Below are positions 50,801-58,325 of a DNA stretch of 64,000 bases, one piece after another. The notes under the pieces are model-generated. The model searched no databases. It was not told the origin of the DNA and worked only from the letters and a program-made list of their open reading frames with translations. Within the stretch, counting starts at the first letter, position 1. Every line of letters starts with the position of its first letter. The stretch is from the NCBI GenBank assembly GCA_016800925.1, contig JABCPU010000051.1, forward strand, positions 186,001-250,000. Direction: 5' to 3'. Source of the DNA: Suillus spraguei (Eukaryota > Basidiomycota > Agaricomycetes > Boletales > Suillaceae). The position numbers and the translations under genes are program-made.

Positions 50801-51479
50801 TGGCGAATTCCTGAGCTTTGTTACTAAATTTCGGAGGAGGAAGAGGAATTATGGAGTAGTTGGAGGATTGTTCGAGTTGAGAAGTTCCATCACGTGTTAG
50901 GGATGTATCCATGGATACTTCCTCTATAATCCTCATGCTAATCCCGTCGGTATCATATTCCACAAGAAATTCTCCATCTCCCAGTTCGTAAGAGGAAATT
51001 TCGCGTACTTCTGGTGCATGCCAGACGTCGTGCATGGTGTCGAATTGGTCATCATCCTCAGTTGGAATCAACAAGGGCACGGGTTTTTCGTTATCGGGGA
51101 TTTCTTCGATTGAAGCTGATAGAGTTTTCGGGGGAACGAAGAACTTGGATAGTTTCGGTACGTTGGTGCTTTGCCCTGGGAGTTCTTCTTCCGGTTTCCT
51201 TTTTCCTTGCGTCTGTTCTTCTATTGGCCGTTGCTCAATAGGTTCTTGTCCGACCCGATGCTCGGGTTCGGATTCATTCTTGCGCTTTTCCGCGCGGGGA
51301 ATCGGTGACACTGCTCGCGGCAGTTGTACACATGGAGTGGGTTCTGTAGTACGTGGTAGTCGTACTTCTGGTTCTGGTTCTTCAGAAACACAAATAGGAG
51401 AAGCGATGAATGGTTTCGGAAGACGGAATGTCGCCATCTGGTATGGTGATTGAATAGTCGTGGCAACCCATTCTTCTGT
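47862..51479 (-). CDS. Gypsy pol: reverse transcriptase, RNase H, integrase, chromodomain
   Basis: One open frame of about 1,200 codons. A disordered linker (51,479-50,770) leads to reverse transcriptase (KSPQASGFFFVGKKSGELRP, DIRSGYNNIRI, FGLCNSPATFQAYMN, catalytic YMDDILIF). RNase H follows (IATDASLVATGGVLLQ, RELLAVIRALNEW, VFTDHKNLLYF). The integrase has an HHCC finger (YHDHPTAGHPG ... CALCQQ) and a DDE core (SVDLVTDLP, VISDRGPQF, YHPQTDGQTERLNQELE). A C-terminal chromodomain has YEVEAILSHK and RRYLVSWKGYSSGDNEWLPE. The chromodomain places it among chromoviruses, whose integrase is thought to be steered to chromatin marks. All catalytic residues are present, so this frame looks functional. 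It stops at 47862, 47 bases before the extra ORF. Confidence 0.95.
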   Translation of the reverse strand, partial: TEEWVATTIQSPYQMATFRLPKPFIASPICVSEEPEPEVRLPRTTEPTPCVQLPRAVSPIPRAEKRKNESEPEHRVGQEPIEQRPIEEQTQGKRKPEEELPGQSTNVPKLSKFFVPPKTLSASIEEIPDNEKPVPLLIPTEDDDQFDTMHDVWHAPEVREISSYELGDGEFLVEYDTDGISMRIIEEVSMDTSLTRDGTSQLEQSSNYSIIPLPPPKFSNKAQEFATDEKEKNKKSFDELVPDYLHDFADVFAKDGLNKLPPERPGIDHQIDTKPGFIPRTSKVYPLSEKECAAVKTFIDENVAKGFISESKSPQASGFFFVGKKSGELRPCQDYRYINDWTVKNAYPLPLPISLVARLHNAQFFTKMDIRSGYNNIRIHPDDRWKAAFTTEFGLFEPNVMFFGLCNSPATFQAYMNRTFQQEINEGWMVIYMDDILIFSTTMAEHRERTRRVLMKIRKEHLFLKPEKCTFDAEEVEYLGMIIRPGQVAMDTAKTKGISEWPIPKSVKDVRSFLGFCNFYRTFISHYSDIARPLIDLTKKDKAFEWSTECMDTFEELKRRFTSQPVLRNPDPSRQFAIATDASLVATGGVLLQTDENGVYHPCAYLSQSLNPAERNYQIFDRELLAVIRALNEWRHYLEGNPHPVLVFTDHKNLLYFRSAQKLTHRQARWQLILSIYDIELHHVAGTKLAVPDALSRRPDYDSGKDDNEDQTLLPDALFVRLIDTDLTDVLSSSDPLDDPVFKTASDALDGVCLPPMKSALSDWKIEGNVLYFKNRAYIPPVHRSDILKRYHDHPTAGHPGRFKTEELVKREAWWPAMGSYIRKYVEGCALCQQMKADTHPVHPPLAPIPSSAVRPFSQISVDLVTDLPISGGFDSIMVVVDHGLMKGVIIIPCLKTITSEGVAKLFLKHVYRRFGLHDKVISDRGPQFLSRFSKELARLLEYVIAPSTAYHPQTDGQTERLNQELETYLRIYCRTNPEDWVEHLPIAEFVHNHRKHDARNASPFYLMMGYEPRAIPHLIPDSSVPAAEDRVRSLQKIREEAIACHNIAMQTMAERSRGDKYIPWKIGDKVWLSAANLRLKLPSRKLAPKRYGPFPIVDVLSPITFTLKLPPQWKIHPTFHASVLSSYSETDVHSPNFPEPPPDIIEEEEEYEVEAILSHKGTSTRRRYLVSWKGYSSGDNEWLPEKNLKNSARILNAYKKQHSL

Positions 51480-51964
51480 CTATCTTCATCTATATCGATT
51501 TCGATTTCATCAGATTTCTCTGTTTGTGAAAGGACAAGTGTTTCAGCAGCCCAATCTATAATTGGGTTCATTGCTCGTAACCATGGAATCCCAAGGAGAA
51601 TTTGATCTCTTCTTCCTAGTTTGGTGATGTTGAATTTTCCATACATGGTTCGATCATCAATTTTGACCACTAGAAGACAATAGTGTGTGATCGGTCCTCC
51701 TTTGATGAGGGTCCCATCTGCCGTAGTAACTCGAAATGGTTCTTTGAGTTTACGTCGTGTGATTTGATGGAGTTTCACAAACTCTTCTGAGATGAATGTT
51801 CCTGCTGCTCCTGAATCGATAACAGCGGTGGTGTCGACGGATTTCAAACGAGTACGCGAGTGGAGGGTGATTGGGACACGAAGTTCTTTCCTTTCACCTA
51901 CAGCGCGTACAAGTCTTAGTATTACATTGGGAGAAACATACGTCGAATCTTTGTTTCTCCACAT
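51480..51964 (-). CDS. Gypsy protease (5' part of pol)
   Basis: Begins MWRNKDSTYVSPNVILRL at the ATG that shares its A with the gag stop. The aspartic protease active site is AVIDSGAAGTFI. A later ILLGIPWLRAMNPIIDWAAE is the flap/substrate region usual in Gypsy proteases, and an acidic IEIDIDED follows. The frame then has to change to that of the reverse transcriptase between about 51,485 and 51,460. In the protease frame coding-like sequence fades after RQKNG, and the next frame opens after a TAG at 51480-51482 with TEEWVATTIQSPYQM. No canonical slippery heptamer is visible, so a one-base indel is the simplest reading. Confidence 0.85.
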
Positions 51965-52803
51965 TAAAAATCCTGCACGACTCGTCTCACGGTTTCTTCA
52001 TCTTCTTCTTCCCCTTTGACTTCGGTTTGTCGGAGCGGGGTCTTCTTCTTTCTGTCCGGACAATTATGGATACGGTGTCCTGTCTTTCTGCATCCGAAGC
52101 ATTGCCCTTTCTTCATGCATTCAGATCTCTCCATGTCGGAGATTCGGTCTACAACCATTGCGTTGGAATCACGGTTCGGGATATACCGTGCATTCCCGTA
52201 GTTCTTCTTCTTCTGTTGTGGAGTATGTCGCGTCCTCATGGCATTAAGCCGGTGATGGGCGTTGTCAATAGCAACGCATTGCAGCACAACATCTCTGAAT
52301 ATCTCGGAGACATCTCCTGTATTGAAAAGCTTGGTAAGGATACCCCAATTAAGGCCGTCTTGGAAGAACTGGATCTTCGTCGCGTTGTCGGTGATCTGAG
52401 CCTTGGCTGCAAGTGCCTCAAAGTCAGCGACGTAGGTGTGGAGATCTCCAGTTCCTTGTTTGAGATCTCTAAGTCTTGTGAGCGCGGTTCCTTTGGTATC
52501 CACTGGTTCGAATGCTTCTTTGAAGCTCTTCATAAAATCCGCCATCGTCCCATAACCAACTTTTTGTCCCGAAGTGTCGGTAGATTGGGCGTGTTCAAGG
52601 AATTGTTCCTTCCATGATTTGGCATTCTTTTCGGTCATAAAGGATGTTATATAGATGATCTTCTGCTTGTCGGTGGTGTAAAGCTTTTCATTGATGTCAA
52701 AGTGCAAGTTGCACGACTGGATAAACTCGCGAGAGTTATCACGATCTCCATCAAAACCAGTCGGTTGACCGATCTTGTACTCGAATTCTTTGGTTGACGA
52801 CAT
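51964..52803 (-). CDS. Gypsy Gag with CCHC zinc knuckle
   Basis: 279-residue capsid/nucleocapsid protein starting MSSTKEFEYKIGQPTGFDGD. The N-terminal two thirds are the retrotransposon gag fold (FIQSCNLHFDINEKLYTTDK, FMKSFKEAFEPVDTKGTALT, LKQGTGDLHTYVADFEALAA). A C-terminal basic part carries one zinc knuckle CFGCRKTGHRIHNC (C-x2-C-x4-H-x4-C), followed by DRKKKT and an acidic end. It packages the element RNA in cytoplasmic particles. Its stop codon TAA overlaps the ATG of the protease frame as TAATG at 51962-51966. It is intact. Confidence 0.93.
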   Translation of the reverse strand: MSSTKEFEYKIGQPTGFDGDRDNSREFIQSCNLHFDINEKLYTTDKQKIIYITSFMTEKNAKSWKEQFLEHAQSTDTSGQKVGYGTMADFMKSFKEAFEPVDTKGTALTRLRDLKQGTGDLHTYVADFEALAAKAQITDNATKIQFFQDGLNWGILTKLFNTGDVSEIFRDVVLQCVAIDNAHHRLNAMRTRHTPQQKKKNYGNARYIPNRDSNAMVVDRISDMERSECMKKGQCFGCRKTGHRIHNCPDRKKKTPLRQTEVKGEEEDEETVRRVVQDF

Positions 52804-52990
52804 GGTTGATGATTCTTCTGATGAGTTATACTTTCTCGGTGCCTACACGCGCTGTCTTGCTGTCCATCAGGGCTTTTCTTCTATCAAGGGGCTTCCTCTT
52901 GACAATCTGCTCAGCGTACGTGTACGCTAGTCTGCTGATCTAAGCGATCAGGGTTCAGGGTCGAAGACTGGATAGTCGACAATCAAAATG

Positions 52991-53001
52991 ACTTTAATCT
53001 T
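52991..53001 (-). promoter_or_regulatory. Putative self-priming primer-binding site
   Basis: Immediately inside the 5' LTR, the element's sense strand reads AAGATTAAAGT. This is the perfect 11-base complement of ACTTTAATCTT in the LTR (53264-53274) and resembles no common tRNA 3' end that I know. In Tf1, the model of this chromovirus branch, reverse transcription is primed by the first 11 bases of the mRNA folded onto such a site. The role here is inferred from that match. Confidence 0.6.
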
Positions 53002-53002
53002 T

Positions 53003-53477
53003 TGTTACGAACTGGGATGGCATCACCAGCGACAGTGAAAAGACACAGACGGTCTGCTGGGAGTTCTTACAATGTTCAAAAGAGAACAAGGTGAAAGTAC
53101 TAGGAACGCGTTCCGAGTATGATCAAGGGTTCAGCCTCAAAGACAAGTCTAAGAGGTATCTGCGAGAATAGAGACTAAGACTAAGGAGTGCTTAGACTTA
53201 GAGACGATTCAAGACAACTTAGGTTGGAGACCTAAGCGAAGGAGATTCCAGGTAAAACCCAGTAAGATTAAAGTAGGGAATCTACTACAAGTACACTGTG
53301 CTTAAATAGGCCAATATGTGCGCACAGACCAATAGAGACGTGAGAATGTAAGTGTGTATCCAAAGAAGGAAGGCAACTATAGTACAGATGCGTTGAGCAT
53401 ATGAGTCGGAATTGTGTTACGTAATATACAAGGTAAATGAAGTAAGAAAATGAATAGGGGCACATACGATTGTAACA
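53003..53477 (-). repeat. 5' LTR of the young Gypsy element
   Basis: 475 bp with the same termini as its partner. Read on the minus strand it supplies the element's promoter. Followed at 53478-53482 by the GAGGC target duplication. Confidence 0.95.
53264..53308 (-). promoter_or_regulatory. Predicted Gypsy promoter and transcription start
   Basis: On the minus strand a TATA-like box TATTTAAG (ends near 53,301) lies 34 bases upstream of the sequence ACTTTAATCTT at 53274-53264. If transcription starts there, the mRNA would begin with exactly the 11 bases complementary to the putative primer-binding site at 52991-53001. The same box and 11-mer are preserved in the other LTR and in the solo LTR at 58637. 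Confidence 0.6.
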
Positions 53478-53482
53478 GAGGC

Positions 53483-53961
53483 TTTACCAAGGCCAAACAG
53501 CAGCCACATCACCATCCCCAAAGGCCAGGAGCGCATCACAGTCATCAAAGACTCCTCCTCCACCCATTTGGGGGTCACAACTGAAGCCATTGAATGCAAG
53601 AGAGAGAAGCATGCGGCGGAGGTAAGTCGGTCTTTTGCTACTTAGCTGTAACTACATCAGGAAATTCACACATTCCTTGACGTGCCCTTATGCGGACTTA
53701 TTTACACTTAACTGCCTTGGTGAAATTGAATCTACTTGTCCAAAATTTCAATGTGAATGAATTCAGAAAAAAAAAGTTGAGATATATTAATATACATGTT
53801 TTATTGTATTTCGCACTCAAAAAATATAAGATATGCCAGGTGAATGATGTGAGAGAGAGCAAACAAGTTTTGAGATAAGTGAGTTAAGCTGATTAAGCAT
53901 GTTAAGGAATGTGTGAATTTCCTGATGTAACAGTAATCCCTGTGCCAACAATAGGTCCCCT
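53483..53961 (+). other. DUF6532 exon and intron sequence right of the Gypsy
   Basis: Immediately after the duplicated GAGGC the host exon resumes (53483-53623, ending at a gtaagt donor). The stretch from 53,624 to about 53,980 is AT-rich with no coding signal. It is either a long intron or damaged sequence before the acidic linker exon that starts near 53,990. Confidence 0.5.
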
Positions 53962-55595
53962 TGTGGGACCCGATAATGACAAGCTCATCATTTGGGTCCC
54001 AGGGTCCCACCTCACGTGTCAAAAAGACGAGTAGGACCTGCTCTAACGAATCCATTCTGGCTGAAGACGAGGCTGAAGACAACTCCGATGTTGGCACCCT
54101 CAATATCAAGTCCGAGGCTCACAGCGATGCTGAATCTGAGGCTGAGTCCCATGACACTACTGAATCCTTGCTTTGTTTAGATCCTACAGCACATCTTGTT
54201 TACACAAAGACAGGGTCGGTCCGACTCACAGACCAGAACATTGAGCTCCGCAAGGTCATTCAATGTGGCATTCTCGAAGTCAAGGCATACATTGCCTTCG
54301 AGCACGGATACCCTGATCTCATAACCAAGAATGTATATACACGCAACATACTGCTAAAGGCTGCACAGTACCATGCTGCAGCGCCAATTGAGAAACAGAT
54401 GCAGACAGATGACGAGTATCTGTTGGCGCTCACAAACCTAGTAAGTGTTGCAACTTTACTGTAAACTACTATTGACATTATCCACAGATTGATGCTCGCG
54501 CTAGTCTATTTCGCAGTGATATCAAGGAAGTGACTAGTAAGAGTATTATAGGTTACTTCTGTCTTGGCGGCTCCGACTCCAATGCAATCATTGATCAGCT
54601 TCTCGCAAGTCATTCGTACATTTTCCCACAAGCATTTGATGTACATTTTTTTCTACAAAGTTGTTGTCATGCTGACGAATCATATTGTTCCAGGCTGCTG
54701 GCCTCCCTTCACCGAACTGACAGAAACCGTATCAAATGCAGCCTGTGTTCCTCATCCTACACGAGGTATTCTTCAAACAGTTTAGCCAGCGCTTCTGCAA
54801 TATCGCTAAGAACAAAGGTGGCCGCCCAGAGATTCCAATCCCCATGTTGGCCATAGTTTGCACTGCTGTAAGTCTTACCATATTTCTATCTTGTATGCTC
54901 ATCACTGTCCTTTGCTGCTAGATTCGTGCTACCCTACTTGCAAAGCGGAACAAGTCAAGTGATGACTTTAAATTCACGGGTAATCAGTTCTTGGATATCT
55001 ATAACCACCACGTGTCATTGTTGGGCAGTATCAAAAAGAAGGTGCCCATTAAATTTCACAAAATGATGTCTGACATATACGAGGAAGTCAAGTAAGTCTA
55101 GGTCTGAGCAACTGGCACTTTGCTGACTGTTGTTTGCAGTCGCTTCTGTCATAGTATCAGTGGAGCCTATGACCAAGATGACAGCCTCTCGTTCTTGGAC
55201 TTGGACAGTATGGATGATGAGTAAATTTTGCTGATCGAGTCGTGGCGCTGTGTTCCGATTGTGGTGCGGAGAGGATCAAATTCCAGCTTGTTTCATAGTA
55301 TTAATCCTGATCTTGTCAATCAAATCACCACTCCCTTTTCATACATTTGTTTTTCTCGTATGTTACTGCACGGATACCCAATTTTAATGATGATTAATTT
55401 GTTGCTGTACTCGTCAAGTGTGAAAAGTCTGTCCAACTTTTGAGTCTTTGACTAGGTCAATGTAAGCTTGTCTAGCTTTCTCTAATTTTTCTAGGTTGGC
55501 GAAAGCTTTTTGTCAATTGAAATGAGGTAAAATAGCATTCGCTAGCCTTCTAATCTGTGCTATTAGGACGACTTCGACTAAATATCTCTAAATAC

Positions 55596-55636
55596 TCTAA
55601 ATCGCTCTAAGTTAGCACGGGAAGGTTTTCCTGATG
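55596..55636 (-). repeat. Right terminal inverted repeat (Plavaka)
   Basis: Reverse-complement partner of the left repeat, ending CCTGATG at 55636 and followed by the TG duplication. Just inside and overlapping it are three closely spaced CTCTAA units (about 55,586-55,610), possible subterminal transposase-binding sites. Confidence 0.88.
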
Positions 55637-55638
55637 TG

Positions 55639-57457
55639 ATCAATCGTTGTCAGGCATCCACATCTGACCACCAGTTGTTTGATGGCATCAAAGGCAAGCT
55701 GGTGTGTGTTTGACCACCCTGGCCAGTGTAGGTCCACTGATTTTGTTGTCAAGGGCGTCAAGATTCGCGTGTGATCTGCAAGGTCAGGTAGAAATTGTTC
55801 CAAGTAATGTACCAGTCTGAGATATGAGCATACATCGCTTGCATTTTTTGGTACAGGCCAGTCTAGAATTCGTTTTACTTTTGATGTATTGGCCTCAATA
55901 CTGTTAGCTGAGATATGATGGCTGAGGAAATCAATCTCTGTGCAAAAGAGAGACATTTTCTTTGCGGAACAGAAAAGGCTTGCTTTACACAGAGCGTTGA
56001 GGACAAGTTTTACATTTTTGACATGTTCTGCTTCTGTTTGAGACCAGATGATGATGTCATCCAGGTAGGTGTGACATATTTTTCCAATGAGTGGTCCAAG
56101 GGCCATGAACATTTGGCATTGGTGTGTTGTGGGCACGTTCCATCTGCCCTGCAGCATCATGGTCCATTCATGAAGTCCTTTTGGTGTGTCAATTGCTGTA
56201 TACTTGATGTCGTTGGGGTGTACCCTTGTTTGAAAGAATGAATGAGTCATATTTATTTTACCAAATATGTTTTTTTTGGTGCAGTCCTGTAAGCTTTCAT
56301 CAACCTGTGGGAGAGGGTGATTGTCTGGTATGGTGTTTGCGTTCAGAGCACAGTAATCATTTACACAGCATGGTAAGACTGTGGGATCATTTTTTGGTAC
56401 TAGGAAGGCTGGCGATACAAAAGAACTTGAGGAGGGTCTTAGCCGTCCTGCCATGATATGCTGGTTGAGAAGAGCCTCCCAAGCTTCACAATACTTGTGG
56501 GGCATGTTGTACTTATGGCACTGTATAATCTTGTTGGGGTCTTTGAGCCTCATTCAGTGAACAACATCGGTTGGCAGTTGGTCGATGTGTGGTATGTTGT
56601 CTGGGAATTGGTCTTCATACTTGCAATACATTTTGGCGTCTAGACATTGTAAGTGTTCTTTGTTGCTTTCAATAAAAGCCAGCGTATCAATTCGTTGACA
56701 AAGGACTGACACAACATTTAATACACTAGTCATGGTGTGTTTTTTGTTGTTGTTGAGTCATGTTGTAAGAATGGTTCGAAGTTCTTTAATAACATTTTTA
56801 CATAGTTGTAATACATCATGATGTGAAGGAATTGGGACTTGTATGCATTTTATGTGTTCAGGAAGATGTAAGAGGTCATAATTCGAAGACTTGTTGATGC
56901 ATGTGTGGAGTTCATGATCTATAAGGAGAAAATTATGTGATAAGAAAGGCCTCCCAAGGAGCAGGGGCACAATGAGATTAGGCGTGATGATTGCGTGTAT
57001 GGTACATGAATTCCAGTCATGATTTATAGACAAAGAAGACAAATGAACATATTTGGAAAGAAGAATCAGCAGATGAGAGAAATGCAGAATTTGCTGCTAT
57101 TGCAGTATGCAGTTTGCGTCTCCATAGACCAAGTCTAGTCACTAGGTCCTCATTAATAAGAACTAGATGTAATCTGTAATCAATTAAGATGTCTACATGC
57201 TTGAATGAAGCAGAAAGCGGTCCAGTCAAGAGACAGGGCCACAATAAGTGGGGGGTTTCAAAAGAAGCCATGTATGTATCATCCTCAGATTTGGAGATCT
57301 CTTCAATAACCGACGAAGGCATGACTGCCCCGATAGGTGCAACAGCAGCAATGGGTTTTGACGTTCTGTTGGTCTTGGGTTTGGCAGCAAGAGCATCTGC
57401 TTCCGTCAGGGCCTTATAAGAGGATGCATTGGGCACATTGTTGATAACACTCCCTTG
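55639..57457 (-). pseudogene. Gypsy gag end, protease and reverse transcriptase, 5' half
   Basis: Reading down from 57457: a linker (NNVPNASSYKALTEADALAA), a protease-like fold (HVDILIDYRLHLVLINEDLV, then VPLLLGRPFLSHNFLLIDHE) and reverse transcriptase (PAFLVPKNDPTVLPCCVNDY, MTHSFFQTRVHPNDIKYTAI, CHTYLDDIIIWSQT). The usual D-[ST]-G of the protease active site reads DYR, so the protease is probably inactive. The YLDD box is intact. Frame changes separate the gag/protease part from the reverse transcriptase. The half ends at 55639, where the Plavaka inverted repeat and its TG duplication begin. Confidence 0.8.
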
Positions 57458-58293
57458 TGTTAGTGACTTAGCCAGGCACTCTATCAAGAGCGGCGGCCCG
57501 TGCGTATCGGTCTCCTAGCGTGGAGTGCGCTAGTTGCATTGGTCAGAGGTGGGCGCTACGTGCTGTCTCACAACCTACGTCACAGAGATGAGGTTCTTCA
57601 CGATGATCAAAGATGTAGAAGCAATGAGCTTCTATGAAGTCTGAATAGAGACAATAAGCTTATGAAAAGCTTATCAAAAGGAAGTTCAGGATCGAAGATC
57701 AAGTAGATTCAAGCTAAAGAAGTACAAAGGCTATCTGTGCGTATTTATACATAAGATTGAAGTGGAGCGTGAATACGTAAGTATCGCTGGATTAAGTATG
57801 AAGTCAGATAGCCAATAGGAGAACGCATGCTCATAGATGAGTCAGAGGCATATGAACCAATGAAGGCATGCATGTGTGAAAGGGAGTCATAGGTGCGGAG
57901 CCAAAGGTATAAATGGTACGAGCCAATGAGGCGACGCACGAGTCATAGGTAAATGCAAAGGAAAAGATAAAAGGAAATATGACACCAGACATAGTCCTTG
58001 AGCCAGAGGGCTGTTTGTATGAACCATGGGGTAGCGCATGTTGAAGCACAGAGGAAAGCATCAGATGCGAGAAGTGTGGGGAGTGTGACGAGTGCTCATG
58101 AGCATGGAGAGTACTGGAAGATTGAGCGTTTAGCGACGATGGAGGAGGCGAGCATAGGCGAGGTAAGGAGTGACGACGGCAAGCCAGATGAGGTAGTGGA
58201 AGATGAGGATGGAGGCCTCATCAGGACAAGAGTAGACGGTGATGCATAGGAGGAAAAATGATAGTAGGGGCACAAGAAGGTGTTCTTGTAACA
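57458..58293 (-). repeat. 3' LTR of the decayed Gypsy
   Basis: The right end is firm: TGTAACA at 58287-58293 followed by TTACCCC, the same LTR/polypurine junction as in the young Gypsy. The left end is the best TG in the right context (TGTTAGTGAC at 57458), giving TGTTA/TAACA termini; it also marks where the old Gypsy protein stops being readable. On the minus strand a TATAAATA box lies near 57,743-57,750. Confidence 0.6.
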
Positions 58294-58325
58294 TTACCCC
58301 ATTTGTATGCATTTGATTCACCAAA

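Larger units (their letters stand above)
45840..53477 (-). mobile_element. Nearly intact Ty3/Gypsy chromovirus with an extra 3' ORF
   Basis: 7,638-bp element coding on the minus strand: LTR, primer-binding site, gag, protease, reverse transcriptase/RNase H/integrase/chromodomain, an extra ORF, polypurine tract, LTR. The 475-bp LTRs (45840-46314 and 53003-53477) start TGTTAC and end GTAACA, and are flanked by the duplication GAGGC (45835-45839 and 53478-53482). The LTRs differ at only six positions, so the insertion is recent. Pol has one uninterrupted 1,191-codon frame. The visible defects are a frame break between protease and reverse transcriptase and a TGA plus a frame break in the extra ORF. 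Confidence 0.95.
45044..55226 (+). pseudogene. DUF6532 gene of the Plavaka element, split by a Gypsy insertion
   Basis: Plus-strand gene starting MESNSRR (45044), with a basic LTRSKRAAKPRIKR segment, short introns and an acidic Ser/Glu-rich part (ESEPESDASMSKSAEDSE). The coding exon is interrupted at 45839 after GPPEEA by the Gypsy. It continues in the same frame at 53483 (LPRPNSSHITIPKGQERITV). After an acidic linker (53,990-54,170) comes the DUF6532 domain: IELRKVIQCGILEVKAYIAF, HGYPDLITKNVYTRNILLKA, FRSDIKEVTSKSIIGYF, FSQRFCNIAKNKGGRPEIPI and FTGNQFLDIYNHHVSLLGSI, ending SISGAYDQDDSLSFLDLDSM and a stop near 55226. DUF6532 is a basidiomycete family of unknown function. Its place between the inverted repeats, divergent from the transposase, suggests an accessory transposon gene. 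The insertion disables it. Confidence 0.78.
43139..55636. mobile_element. Plavaka-type DNA transposon, itself carrying a Gypsy insertion
   Basis: Bounded by 41-bp terminal inverted repeats with one mismatch (43139-43179 and 55596-55636, starting CATCAGGAAAACC) and a TG/TG target duplication at 43137-43138 and 55637-55638. It encodes a minus-strand Plavaka transposase remnant and a divergent plus-strand DUF6532 gene. Without the 7,638-bp Gypsy and its duplicated pentamer the element is about 4.86 kb. A 2-bp duplication fits the wider CMC (CACTA-Mirage-Chapaev) grouping in which Plavaka is usually placed. It inserted into the reverse transcriptase/RNase H junction of an older Gypsy. Confidence 0.85.
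41154..57457 (-). mobile_element. Old broken Ty3/Gypsy element, split by a DNA transposon
   Basis: Two halves of one Gypsy pol lie on the minus strand with 12.5 kb of foreign DNA between them: protease and reverse transcriptase at 57457-55639, then RNase H, integrase and chromodomain at 43136-41154. Removing 43139-55636 plus one copy of the TG duplication joins the two halves in one reading frame (LTTIDH directly to NNVGDNKIYVTCD), so the split is an insertion and not two separate elements. The right end is cut by the LTR beginning at 57458. Stops and frameshifts occur throughout, so the element is dead. Confidence 0.85.

Noticed and set aside
53690..53878. 62-codon + strand frame
   Set aside because: AT-rich, low-complexity and without motif, inside the probable DUF6532 intron.
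43139..55636. KDZ-type transposon with a TET/JBP gene
   Set aside because: The transposase hallmark (NYNTEYTERLHIDLAK) is of the Plavaka type, and no TET/JBP dioxygenase motif was seen between the inverted repeats.
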